Under the pieces are notes generated by a model, which was not told the DNA's origin, did not search any database, and was given only the letters and a program-made list of their open reading frames with translations. Shown here piece after piece: positions 36,269-44,452 of a DNA stretch of 64,000 nt. This DNA is from Lysobacter sp. Root76. GTDB lineage: Bacteria; Pseudomonadota; Gammaproteobacteria; Xanthomonadales; Xanthomonadaceae. Each line of letters begins with the position of its first letter. Positions within the stretch are counted from its first letter, which is position 1. Position numbers and translations under genes: made by a program. The stretch lies in the NCBI RefSeq assembly GCF_001428685.1, contig NZ_LMIK01000010.1, positions 103,167 to 167,166 on the forward strand, written 5' to 3'.

Positions 36269-37261
36269 TCAGGCCGATGCGGCCGACTCCAGCCGATCGG
36301 CGATCCAACGCTCCGCAAACCCATCCAGGCGCGCGCTTTCCAGAAACCCGCAGTGCCCGCCCCAGGGCGCGATCTCGAGCTGCGCATTCGGCGGCAGCGT
36401 CAGCGCGCGAAAGCCTTCGACCGGGATCACCGGATCGTCCTCGGCCATCAGGATGCTGACCGGCACCTGCAGGCGCGACAGTCGGTCGGCGGCCACCGAA
36501 TAACCGTCGAAGTAGCGGTCCAGGGTGCCGTACTCGGTGTGGCGCTCGACCATCCACTGGGTCAGCGAACGCATGCGCAGGCCCAGGGTGCTGTCGTCGA
36601 AATCGTGGAACTGCGGGAACAGCTCGCGCTTGCGCGCCAGCGAGCCGCGCCACTTGCGCTCGAAGTACCACAGGTAGATCGGCAGGCCCTGCTCCATCGC
36701 ATCCATGGTCCGGGCCGGGTCCAGCACCGGGCAGATCGCGGCTGCGTAGGTCAGCGGCAGACCCGCCTCGGGCGCCTGCAGGGCCAGGCGCAGGGCGAAA
36801 TTGCCGCCCAGCGAGTAGCCGGCCACCGACATCGGCCGGCGCGGGAAGCGCTGGGTCACGTCGCGGGCCGCGTGCAGCACTTCGCCGATGCGGTTGGAGT
36901 GGAACAGGCCTTCGTTGAGGTGGTGGGTGTCGCCGTGGTCGCGGAAGTTGAGCCGGAACACTTCGAAGCCGCGGCCTAGCAGCTCGGCCGCGGTCATGCG
37001 CATGTAGTTGGATTCGGCGCTGCCTTCCCAGCCGTGCAGCAGCAGCACCAGGCCGCGCGATTCGGTGCCGGGCACGATGCTGTGCAGGCCGTGCAGGCGC
37101 ACGCCTTCGCCGCCGTCGATCAGGTGTTCGGTGGTGGTCGCGCCCAGTTCGGCCAGGCGCTGTTCGGCGCGGCGCCGACGCAGCGGGCTGGAGCCGAGCA
37201 GCGATTGCAGGTGCGCGTTGCGCAGCCAGCGCGGTGGGCGGTAGTCGGCGGCGGTCAGCAT
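36269..37261 (-). CDS. YheT family alpha/beta hydrolase
   Basis: A 330-residue cytoplasmic hydrolase. It starts with the family motif YRPPRWLRNAHLQSLLGS. The oxyanion region is LLLHGWEGSAESNY, the nucleophile elbow GYSLGGN (Ser), the acid in MAEDDPVIP and the His in PWGGHCGFLE, so the triad is complete. YheT proteins are predicted esterases without a firmly known substrate. The ATG at 37261 is chosen for the conserved start MLTAADYRPPRWL. The acyltransferase gene lies 59 bp upstream on the same strand, perhaps a lipid-related pair. Confidence 0.9.
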   Translation of the reverse strand: MLTAADYRPPRWLRNAHLQSLLGSSPLRRRRAEQRLAELGATTTEHLIDGGEGVRLHGLHSIVPGTESRGLVLLLHGWEGSAESNYMRMTAAELLGRGFEVFRLNFRDHGDTHHLNEGLFHSNRIGEVLHAARDVTQRFPRRPMSVAGYSLGGNFALRLALQAPEAGLPLTYAAAICPVLDPARTMDAMEQGLPIYLWYFERKWRGSLARKRELFPQFHDFDDSTLGLRMRSLTQWMVERHTEYGTLDRYFDGYSVAADRLSRLQVPVSILMAEDDPVIPVEGFRALTLPPNAQLEIAPWGGHCGFLESARLDGFAERWIADRLESAASA

Positions 37262-37320
37262 CGGGGCGGAGGCATGGTGGGGGCGCGCGGCTTCATCGTA
37301 GGCATCGCCGGCGCCGGGGT

Positions 37321-38127
37321 TCAATGCCCCATCGCCTCGACGATGCGCTGGCGCGCGAGGTCGGCGATGCGCCGGCGGCCGTCGGTCTCGCCGGGCAGGA
37401 TCGGCTGCAGGAAGTGGATCTCGGCGCGGCGCGAGGGTTCGCCGAGCAGGCGCACGAAGTTGGCGAAAAAGCTTTCGCGGTTCTGGAACGCGACCACGGT
37501 CTGGGCCTCGCCATGCTCGCCGTAGCGCAGCGCGACCGGCTGCACCGGCACGCCGGCCTCGACCGCGGCCAGAAAGATGCGGGCGTGGAAGGGCCCGATC
37601 TCGCCGCCGCCGCGGGTCCCGCCTTCCGGAAACACGCCGACCGAACGCCCGGCGCGCAGGCGCGCCAGCATTTCGTGCAGCACGCCGCCCAGCGATTCGG
37701 TGCTGCCGCGGTGATGGAAGATGGTCTCGCCGCGCGCGGCCAGCCAGCCGACCACCGGCCAGCCGGAAATCTCGCGCTTGGCGACGAAGCCCATCATGCG
37801 CTGGCTGTGCAGGGCCTCGATGTCGATCCAGCTGACGTGGTTGGCGACGAACATCGCCGCGCCCGGCAGCGGCGTGCCGACCCGGCGCAGGCGGAAACCG
37901 AAGATGCGCATCAGCCCGGCCGACCAGGCGCGGATCACGCGGTGTTCCAGGCGCTCGTCGCCGACCGGGATGCCGGCGGTCAGGGGCGAGATCAGCAGCA
38001 GTACCAGCGGCAGGTCGACCAGCAGATGCCACGTCAGCAACGGCACACGGATCAGGTAACGCAGCGCGCGCGCGGCCTGCGCACCGGAGGGCGCGGCCGC
38101 GCCGGCGTGGGGAGACGGCGCATTCAT
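37321..38127 (-). CDS. 1-acyl-sn-glycerol-3-phosphate acyltransferase family protein (PlsC-like)
   Basis: A 268-residue membrane-associated acyltransferase. A hydrophobic helix (LLTWHLLVDLPLVLLLISPL) is followed by catalytic motif NHVSWID (HxxxxD), block II GETIFHHRG and block III FPEGGTRGGG, then VPVQPVALRYG. It would move an acyl chain from acyl-CoA/ACP to lysophosphatidic acid or an ornithine-lipid-type acceptor. The ATG at 38127 is taken; a GTG at 38136 would add three residues. It lies upstream of the YheT hydrolase on the same strand. Confidence 0.9.
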   Translation of the reverse strand: MNAPSPHAGAAAPSGAQAARALRYLIRVPLLTWHLLVDLPLVLLLISPLTAGIPVGDERLEHRVIRAWSAGLMRIFGFRLRRVGTPLPGAAMFVANHVSWIDIEALHSQRMMGFVAKREISGWPVVGWLAARGETIFHHRGSTESLGGVLHEMLARLRAGRSVGVFPEGGTRGGGEIGPFHARIFLAAVEAGVPVQPVALRYGEHGEAQTVVAFQNRESFFANFVRLLGEPSRRAEIHFLQPILPGETDGRRRIADLARQRIVEAMGH

Positions 38128-38206
38128 CCTGTGCACGATACCGAAGCGCCGGGGGCGTGGCGAGCGCGCTCGCGCGCAATCGGCGGCGATGAGCGCTGAC
38201 GGCGGT

Positions 38207-38644
38207 TCAACGCGCGATCACCGCCACGGTCAGGCGCGAGATGCAGACCAGGCGCGCGGATTCGTCCTCGATGCGGATTTCCCAGACCTGGGTGCGCGCG
38301 CCGATGTGCAGCGGCCGCGCGGTGCCGGTGACGATGCCGCTACGTACGCCGCGCAGGTGGTTGGCGTTGATCTCGATCCCGACCACGCCCTGGCCCTCGT
38401 CCACCGCCATCATGCCGGCGCTGCTGCCCAGGGTTTCGGCCAGCAGCACCGAGGCGCCGCCGTGCAGCAGGCCGTAGGGCTGGTGGGTGCGGGCGTCGAC
38501 CGGCATGGTCGCGCGCAGGTAGTCGGGGCCGATCTCGGTGAAGACGATGCCCAGGGGCTCCATCGCGGTATCGCGCGAGCTGGCGTTGAGCTGCTCCAGG
38601 CTGCTGGGGCGGCGGAATACGGGTCGGGTAGCGGCGGCGGTCAT
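38207..38644 (-). CDS. Hotdog-fold acyl-CoA thioesterase (PaaI/YbdB-like)
   Basis: A 145-residue thioesterase, probably a tetramer that cleaves acyl- or aroyl-CoA. The catalytic block is PYGLLHGGASVLLAETLGSSAG, where HGG is the oxyanion site and the Glu in LAETLGS the likely base. GIEINANHLRGVRSGIVTGTARPLHIG and TQVWEIRIEDE complete the hotdog strands. Length and motifs fit the EntH/YbdB/MenI type; substrate is undetermined. It lies 80 bp before the acyltransferase on the same strand. Confidence 0.92.
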   Translation of the reverse strand: MTAAATRPVFRRPSSLEQLNASSRDTAMEPLGIVFTEIGPDYLRATMPVDARTHQPYGLLHGGASVLLAETLGSSAGMMAVDEGQGVVGIEINANHLRGVRSGIVTGTARPLHIGARTQVWEIRIEDESARLVCISRLTVAVIAR

Positions 38645-38876
38645 CGCGCCACGATAGCCCAGGCGTGCGGCGCGGACGAAAAGAACGCAGGGTCAGCCGG
38701 GGGATTCCTTAGCCGGGAATCGGGGCTGCCCTGCGTTTAGGGGGTAAGACGGCGCGACTGGGGACTACAGTCGGCGGGCTCGGCCTTCTGACCGGCGCAC
38801 TGCGTGGAGAGGGGCGCAGCGCGCCGGTCCCGGCTTTATGGAGCGGACCGACACACGACCAGGACGACACCGTGGG

Positions 38877-39071
38877 TTAAGCGCAGCGGAAGCGCGGCTG
38901 GGCCCAGTCGTTGCCGGTGTAGCGGCGGCTGCTGGCGTAGCCGGAGCTGTTGCCGTAGCCGACGCCGAAGTCGCGTTCGCGGTGGACGTGGCGGACTGGG
39001 GCGACGGGAGCGTTGCGGTTCTGGCTACTCGTGGAAGAGACGTTGCGGTCGAAGAGCTTGGAGACGTTCAT
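38877..39071 (-). CDS. Small hypothetical protein, 64 aa
   Basis: A 64-residue basic protein starting MNVSKLFDRNVSSTSSQ, rich in Ser, Asn, Arg, Tyr and Gly, with VRHVHRERDFGVGYG in the middle and a likely disordered C-terminus (SSGYASSRRYTGNDWAQ). AGGA precedes the ATG. No signal or membrane segment. It is unlike known families to me; its coding status rests on the ribosome site and plausible composition. Confidence 0.5.
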   Translation of the reverse strand: MNVSKLFDRNVSSTSSQNRNAPVAPVRHVHRERDFGVGYGNSSGYASSRRYTGNDWAQPRFRCA

Positions 39072-39388
39072 GGCGGTGTCCTGGGTCGGTGGGGGAGTGA
39101 TAGTGCTTCGGTGTGTTGGTAGAGTACAACACCTGGCCTCTTGTTCCATATGCCGGAAGTCACCCCACCAAAGACCTGTCTGTTTGCGGCGGGCTGCAAC
39201 ACTGGAACTTGCTGATAGAGATGAGATTCGCGGGCCCGCGGTTGCATCGATCGGCCCATGACTGACGACCTATGCCGGGGGATGTGACCTGCTCCGGACG
39301 CGCACAGACGCGCACCGTCCCGGACCGATGCCGGGACAGTTTCCTGAAATATCAATGATTTAGGACGCCATGACCGGGCGCCCGGGGC
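39072..39388. other. 317-bp region without a gene
   Basis: Somewhat lower GC than the surroundings (for example around 39100-39350). It separates the PLD operon end from the small protein. No coding frame, terminator stem or operator stands out, apart from short CCGG-type repeats (CCGGAC...GTCCCGG). Confidence 0.5.
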
Positions 39389-41326
39389 TTATAGAATCGG
39401 CGCCAGGCCCGCCCCGAAGGCGGTGAAAATACGCGTGATCAGGCGCTTGGGGCCCAGGCTGACCTCGGGGAAGTCCCCGACCGGGCGGTAGCAGGCGCGG
39501 AATCCGGGCTGGTTGCGGTACAGCGGGTGCGGGCAGTCCGGCCCGGGCACGAATTCGTAGCTGGTCGCATAGCGCATCGGCCACAGGTCGAACAGCGGCA
39601 GCTGCTCGGAGACCTTGCCCAGCGAATACTCCAGCCCCGAAAACACCGGCGGCTTGTCGCGGCGCGCGATCACCCACGAATTTTCCGGCTTGATGTCGCG
39701 GCGGATGCTGGCCGCGAGTTCGGCCGCGAACACGGCATCGTCGATCACCACCGCGCTCTCGGTGTTGTAGCGGTCGCCGCGCGGATCGAAGTTGTGGGTG
39801 CCGACCACGCCGATGCGCTCGTCGATCACCATCGACTTGGCGTGCATGCCGATGCGCACGCCGGCGCGTTTGAGCGGCACCGGCTCGTTGGCGCGGCGGC
39901 GCGCGTAGCGCATCGCCGCGTATTCGCGCGACAGCGGCGTGCGGTACTGGGTGCGCGAGATCACGCTGGAACGATCCAGGCGCTGCTCACGCAGCGTTCT
40001 CGGCGCCGGCTCCGGCGGCAGGTCGTCCAGGCCCAGGTCCGGCAGCGTCGCGCCGGTGGTGGCGATGTCGATCGGCGCGTCGGCCGGGAACGGCTTGTAC
40101 TCGTAGATATCGAAGCCGAATTCGCGCAGGTAGCGGCGCTTGTACTTGTACGACAGGGCGTAGGCGATGAAGGCGTCGGTCGCGGCCAGGCTGTTGGTCG
40201 AGACGATCACGCGCGGCGGCGCCGGCCGCTTGCGCAGATCGCGGAACAGGGCCTGGGCGGCGTCCGACAGCACCAGATAGGGCGTCTGCAGCAGCACTTC
40301 GCGTTGCGCCGATTCGATCAGGCCGCGCAGCGAAGCGGAGGACTGGGCGCCGTCGATGCCGTTGCCGCGGTGCTTCTCCGGCGAGTCGGCGATGTAGCGC
40401 ACCTGGCCCACCGCCAGCGCATGCGCGACCAGGCGTTCGCGCACCAGCCCGGCGTCGCCGGCATCGCGGCGCATGGCCTGGGCGCGCTCCGGGCGTTCGA
40501 ACGCGGTCGTCGGCAGCTTCGGCACGCCGCTGCGGATCAGATAGGTGCCCACGTCCTTGAGGCGCTCGACCGGCACGCTGCGGCGATCGCCCCAGAAGCG
40601 CACGAAGTCCTCGTCCATCACCCGCGCGGCCGGCCCGGCCACCAGCAGGTCGCGGTCGCGGAAGTTGTACTCGTCGTCCCAGTCGTAATAGTCGTCCTGG
40701 TAGTTGCGCCCGCCGGTGATGCCGACCGCGCCGTCGACCAGCAGCAGCTTGGTGTGCATGCGCTGGTTGAGCCGGCGCCAGCAGCAGGCCGCGGCCAGCA
40801 GGTACTGCGGATAGGTGATGCGAGCGCGCTTGAGCACCGGGTTGTACAGCCGGACCTCGAAGTTGGCGTGCGTGCCGGACAGTGCGGCCAGGGTCTCGAT
40901 GTGCTTGAACGCGGCCAACTGGTCCAGCAGCAGGCGCACGCGCACGCCGCGGCGCGCGGCCGCGATCAGCTCGTCCAGGACCAGACGGCCGGCGTCGTCC
41001 TCGTCGTAGATATAGGTCTGCAGATCGATCGCGGTGGTCGCGCTGCGGATCAGGTTGATGCGCGCGAGCAGCGCGTCCGGGCCGTGGTCGAGGATCAGGG
41101 CGTAGTGGCGCGGCGTGTCGGGACCGGATTCGGCCAGCGCACGCGTGGCCAGGTCGCGCAGCGGCGAGGGCTGGGCGCAAGCGTCGATGGCGGTGCAGTC
41201 GATCTGGGTCGGGCGCGCGGCGACGACGATCTCGGTCGCGCGATCGCGTTGCGCCTGCGACAGCCCGGCGCAGGCCGACAGGCTCAGCGCGAGCGCGACC
41301 AGGGTGGTGCGTTGCCAGGCTTTCAC
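39389..41326 (-). CDS. Phospholipase D-like lipoprotein with two HKD motifs
   Basis: A 645-residue exported lipoprotein (signal ends LSAC, lipidated C19). It has two HxKxxxxD motifs: HTKLLLVD at 191-198 with GGRNYQDDYYDWDDEYNFRD after it, and HAKSMVID at 495-502 followed by GTHNFDPRGDRYNTE. Both are complete, so it should be an active phosphodiesterase or transferase acting on lipid or nucleic acid in the envelope, of the cardiolipin-synthase/PLD superfamily. The start is a GTG at 41326 overlapping the YceI stop (GTGA). It is third in a sixA-yceI-pld operon. Confidence 0.9.
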   Translation of the reverse strand: MKAWQRTTLVALALSLSACAGLSQAQRDRATEIVVAARPTQIDCTAIDACAQPSPLRDLATRALAESGPDTPRHYALILDHGPDALLARINLIRSATTAIDLQTYIYDEDDAGRLVLDELIAAARRGVRVRLLLDQLAAFKHIETLAALSGTHANFEVRLYNPVLKRARITYPQYLLAAACCWRRLNQRMHTKLLLVDGAVGITGGRNYQDDYYDWDDEYNFRDRDLLVAGPAARVMDEDFVRFWGDRRSVPVERLKDVGTYLIRSGVPKLPTTAFERPERAQAMRRDAGDAGLVRERLVAHALAVGQVRYIADSPEKHRGNGIDGAQSSASLRGLIESAQREVLLQTPYLVLSDAAQALFRDLRKRPAPPRVIVSTNSLAATDAFIAYALSYKYKRRYLREFGFDIYEYKPFPADAPIDIATTGATLPDLGLDDLPPEPAPRTLREQRLDRSSVISRTQYRTPLSREYAAMRYARRRANEPVPLKRAGVRIGMHAKSMVIDERIGVVGTHNFDPRGDRYNTESAVVIDDAVFAAELAASIRRDIKPENSWVIARRDKPPVFSGLEYSLGKVSEQLPLFDLWPMRYATSYEFVPGPDCPHPLYRNQPGFRACYRPVGDFPEVSLGPKRLITRIFTAFGAGLAPIL

Positions 41327-41940
41327 GGCGCCGGACTCCGCATCAGGTCGTGTTGCAGGCGCACGCGCAGGGTGAAGCGGACCCGATCGCTCAAGGCCAG
41401 CTGCCAGCCGTCCAGGCCGTAGTCGTCGCGGCTGACGCTGCCGTGGGCGATCACGTCGCAGTCCTTGCCGGGACTCAGGCAGAGGCTGGGCGCGAGCACG
41501 AAGGTCTCCATCCGGCTGACGCCGTGCAGGGTCAGGCGGCCGCGCAGCTTGCCGCCTTCGCGCACCAGCTCGGCCGCGTGCGGCTCGGACAGGAATTCGA
41601 TGCGCGGGTAGCGCGCCGAGTCGAAGAAGCGGCGGCCGCGCGCGAGTTCGGTATAGCGCGCCGAGTCGGCGACCTTGACCGCGCCGGTGGCCAGCGCGAT
41701 GCGGACCTGGTGGCGGCCGTCGGGCAGCACCGTCACTTCGCCTTCGTAACTGGGGAAGGTGCCTTCGACCCGCTGGCCCCAACGCGTGCGCAGCTCGAAA
41801 CCGAAGCGAGTGTAGAACGGATCGAAACCCGACGACATCGGTGCCGGCGCCTGCGCCGCGAGCGGCGCGCAGGCCAGCGCGGAACACAGGAAGCCGATCG
41901 CGGCGAGGGTGCGTGCGGCCGTCGGGCGCTGCGGCCTCAC
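41323..41940 (-). CDS. YceI-family periplasmic protein
   Basis: A 205-residue exported protein with a signal peptide ending near ACAPLAAQA. The YceI lipocalin-like barrel is seen in RFGFELRTRWGQRVEGTFP, ARYPRIEFLSE, GRLTLHGVSRMETFVLAP and DDYGLDGWQLALSDRVRFTLRV. YceI proteins bind isoprenoids or lipids in the periplasm. GTG 41940 overlaps the sixA stop (GTGA), and its own stop overlaps the phospholipase start, so the three genes are translationally coupled. A role in envelope lipid handling with the phospholipase is inferred. Confidence 0.87.
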   Translation of the reverse strand: MRPQRPTAARTLAAIGFLCSALACAPLAAQAPAPMSSGFDPFYTRFGFELRTRWGQRVEGTFPSYEGEVTVLPDGRHQVRIALATGAVKVADSARYTELARGRRFFDSARYPRIEFLSEPHAAELVREGGKLRGRLTLHGVSRMETFVLAPSLCLSPGKDCDVIAHGSVSRDDYGLDGWQLALSDRVRFTLRVRLQHDLMRSPAP

Positions 41941-42413
41941 GGCCACCAAAAGGCGCTGAGCTGGGCGACGCCCGGTTCCAGGCTGGTGTCGGCCGGCACG
42001 GTCAGCACCGCGACGCCGCCCGGAGGCATGCCGCGGTAGTCGCCGGACTGGCCGCTGTGCAGCAGCGCGGCCAGCCGTTCCAGGCCCGGGTTGTGGCCGA
42101 CCAGCATCAGCCGCTCGGCCTCCACGTGCAGGTCGGCGAGCGAGATCAAGGTGCCCGGGGTGGCCTCGTAGATCGACGGTTCGATGCGCTGATCGACGTA
42201 GCCGATCGCGGCCAGCACCGCCTCCAGGGTTTCGCGGGTGCGTCGCGAGGGTGAGCACAGCACGCAATCGGGCACCAGTTTGTTCTCGGCCAGCCAGCGG
42301 CCGGCGGCCTCGGCCTCGGCCAGCCCCTCGGCCGACAGGGGCCGGTCCAGATCGGCCTGCCCTTGGGCGGCCGGCTCGGCATGGGCGTGGCGGAGCAGAA
42401 TCAGTTCGCGCAT
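41937..42413 (-). CDS. sixA: Phosphohistidine phosphatase SixA
   Basis: A 158-residue histidine phosphatase. The catalytic RHG-type motif is LLRHAHAEP (Arg-His near residue 8), the second Arg is in SPSRRTRET and the second His in LVGHNPGLE. SixA removes phosphate from histidines of phosphotransfer proteins, such as ArcB HPt or NPr in E. coli. ATG 42413 follows a conventional start. It is the first gene of a coupled operon with YceI and a phospholipase D. A possible target here is the HPt domain of the hybrid kinase at 48252-51140, which is only a guess. Confidence 0.92.
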   Translation of the reverse strand: MRELILLRHAHAEPAAQGQADLDRPLSAEGLAEAEAAGRWLAENKLVPDCVLCSPSRRTRETLEAVLAAIGYVDQRIEPSIYEATPGTLISLADLHVEAERLMLVGHNPGLERLAALLHSGQSGDYRGMPPGGVAVLTVPADTSLEPGVAQLSAFWWP

Positions 42414-42579
42414 GGATTGGGCCGCTTGCGAGTGGAAGGAACGGGCAACGCGTCGATGCGCGAGCACTGGGTAAGCAGGATGCCTGTCGGCGACGCAGAA
42501 AGGTAGCCATGCGGCCGCGCCGGTCGTGTGAACGCCAGGGCGCGGCACCTCATGGCCATCGCTTCGTTCCCGCCAGCGC

Positions 42580-43209
42580 TTACTTCTTCAGCCACTTCAG
42601 CAGCGACTGCCAGTCGGCCTGGTGTTCGCGGATCTGCGCCGAGTGGTAGTCGAACAGGCTCTTGCCCAACGCGGTCATCACCACATAGGCCTGGCTGTCG
42701 CGCAGCTGCCCGACCATCGGGTAAGGCCATTCGCTGAGCAGTTCCACCGCCTGCTGCGAGGCATTGGTCCAGGGCTTGAGCTTGTTGCCGATCAGGCCCA
42801 CGCGCAGCTGGCCGCGGCGGACCCGCGGGTGCCGGGCCAGGGTGTCCAGGAACGGCACCGTGGCTTCGATGTCCAGAGTCGAGGGCTGCACCGGCACGAC
42901 CACCGCGTCGGCGACGTCGAGGAAGGCTTCCAGGTCCTCGGCCATGGCCCCGGCCGGAGCGTCGATCACGATCCGCTGGGTGTCCTCGGGCAGGGCTTTG
43001 CGCCAGGATTTGCGGCGGGTGCCGTCGAGCGGCAGGACCGCGCTTTCGAGCGTGGCGCGGCGTTGCGCCCAGCGCGTGGAGGAGTTTTGCGGATCGGCAT
43101 CGACCAGCGCGGTGCGCAGGCCTTCTAGCGCCGACTGCGCGGCGAGATGGGTGGCGATGGTCGTCTTGCCCACGCCCCCCTTGGAACTGGCCACCAGCAC
43201 GGTCTTCAT
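42580..43209 (-). CDS. ParA/MinD-family ATPase (orphan)
   Basis: A 209-residue P-loop ATPase with the deviant Walker [10 protein letters not shown] (9-17), switch I near [11 protein letters not shown] (38-48) and switch II/Walker [11 protein letters not shown]. It probably dimerises on ATP and binds DNA or positions a cargo. No ParB-like or cargo gene is next to it, so its partner is unknown. Length is typical of short ParA proteins such as ParC-type positioning ATPases. Confidence 0.9.
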   Translation of the reverse strand: MKTVLVASSKGGVGKTTIATHLAAQSALEGLRTALVDADPQNSSTRWAQRRATLESAVLPLDGTRRKSWRKALPEDTQRIVIDAPAGAMAEDLEAFLDVADAVVVPVQPSTLDIEATVPFLDTLARHPRVRRGQLRVGLIGNKLKPWTNASQQAVELLSEWPYPMVGQLRDSQAYVVMTALGKSLFDYHSAQIREHQADWQSLLKWLKK

Positions 43210-43416
43210 GCGAGCTCCCTCTAGGCGGAAGCCGCAGCGTACACCGGGGGTGGGGCCGGGGCTATCACGGGGCGGGGGCGATTTCGACCAGGCGGCGGCC
43301 AGCCTGGATCAGGGCGCGCTGCCCGGGATCCTCGGGCAAGCCACCCGGCGGAGCACTCGTTCGCAAGCCGCGCTCCTCCAGCCGGGCCGCCGCAGCCGCC
43401 GTTCCCCCTGCGCGCC

Positions 43417-44325
43417 CTAACCCACCGCCACGCGCGCCCACAGCGGCAAGGTGATCAGCGACAGCAGCAGGCCGTAGCCGACCATGGCCGCGGCCAGGCG
43501 CGGCGCGAGCTGGTGCGCGATCGCCAGCGCGCCGGCGGTGACCATCGGCGGCATCGCCGATTCCAGCACGGTCGCGCGCGCCATTTCGCCGTGCAGGCCC
43601 AGCCAGGGCACCAGCACGCAGGCCAGCGCCGGCATCAGGGCCAGCTTCAGGGCCAGGCCGGCCGCCAACGGCTTGAGCTCCTCGCGTGGCAACGCCAGCT
43701 TCACCGACAGGCCGATGGTCAGCATCGCCAGCGGCAGCAAGGCGTCCGACAAGCGCTGCAGGCCGCCGGCGATCCAGCTCGGCGGTTGCGCCGGCATCAC
43801 CGTGAAGCCGAGCAGCAGCGCCCACAGCGGCGGGAAGCGCAGCACCCGGCGCAGCATGTCGCGGGCGTTGGGCGCGCTGTCGCCACCGTAACGCGCCAGC
43901 ACCCACAAGCCGAACGTGGACAGGATCAGGAAGGCGCCGAACTGGTCGTAGACCACCGCATAGGGCAGCGCGTGTTCGCCGATCAGGGCGCGGGTCAGCG
44001 GATAGCCGAGGAAACTGGTGTTGCCCAGGGCGACGGTCAGCAACAGCACCGCGTGTTCGTCGCGGCGCAACTTCAGCCAGCGCGATAGCGCGCCGACCGC
44101 GGCCACGGTCGCGGCCAGCAGCAGCCAGGGCACCGCGGCCACGCCCAGCAGCGCCGGCTCCAGGTGCAGGCGCGGGGCGTAGCGCAGCACGGCCGCGGGC
44201 AGGCAGACGTACAGCACCACCAGGTTCAAGGTCTGCGCCGCGCTCTCGGGTAGCACCCGCAGGCGTTGGAACAGATAACCCAGCGCCAGCATGGCCAGCA
44301 CCAGGGCAAAGGCGTCGAAGGCCAT
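43417..44325 (-). CDS. AEC family transporter (auxin efflux carrier type)
   Basis: A 302-residue inner-membrane carrier with ten helices in two five-helix halves: LNLVVLYVCLPAAVLRY near the start, TVALGNTSFLGYPLTRALIG as the conserved N-terminal crossover and LESAMPPMVTAGALAIAHQL as the C-terminal crossover. Bacterial AEC proteins export malate, malonate or similar acids; the substrate is unknown. ATG 44325. It is divergent from the Ycf46-like ATPase across about 130 bp. Confidence 0.92.
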   Translation of the reverse strand: MAFDAFALVLAMLALGYLFQRLRVLPESAAQTLNLVVLYVCLPAAVLRYAPRLHLEPALLGVAAVPWLLLAATVAAVGALSRWLKLRRDEHAVLLLTVALGNTSFLGYPLTRALIGEHALPYAVVYDQFGAFLILSTFGLWVLARYGGDSAPNARDMLRRVLRFPPLWALLLGFTVMPAQPPSWIAGGLQRLSDALLPLAMLTIGLSVKLALPREELKPLAAGLALKLALMPALACVLVPWLGLHGEMARATVLESAMPPMVTAGALAIAHQLAPRLAAAMVGYGLLLSLITLPLWARVAVG

Positions 44326-44452
44326 CGCGGTCGCGGTCGGCGCGCCGCCGGGCGCGATCCGTCCATGGTCGCGGTTGCGGCGTGTGCGCTCAAGGGTTCT
44401 GCGGCGCGCGCGGCGGGCCGATATCATGGCGGCGACCTCGAAGACCGCTTCC

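Noticed and set aside
43265..43416. Coding-like stretch on the minus strand after the AEC gene (ends [17 protein letters not shown])
   Set aside because: Composition is plausible, but there is no own start or ribosome site, and it would have to overlap the AEC gene; kept as a weak possibility only.
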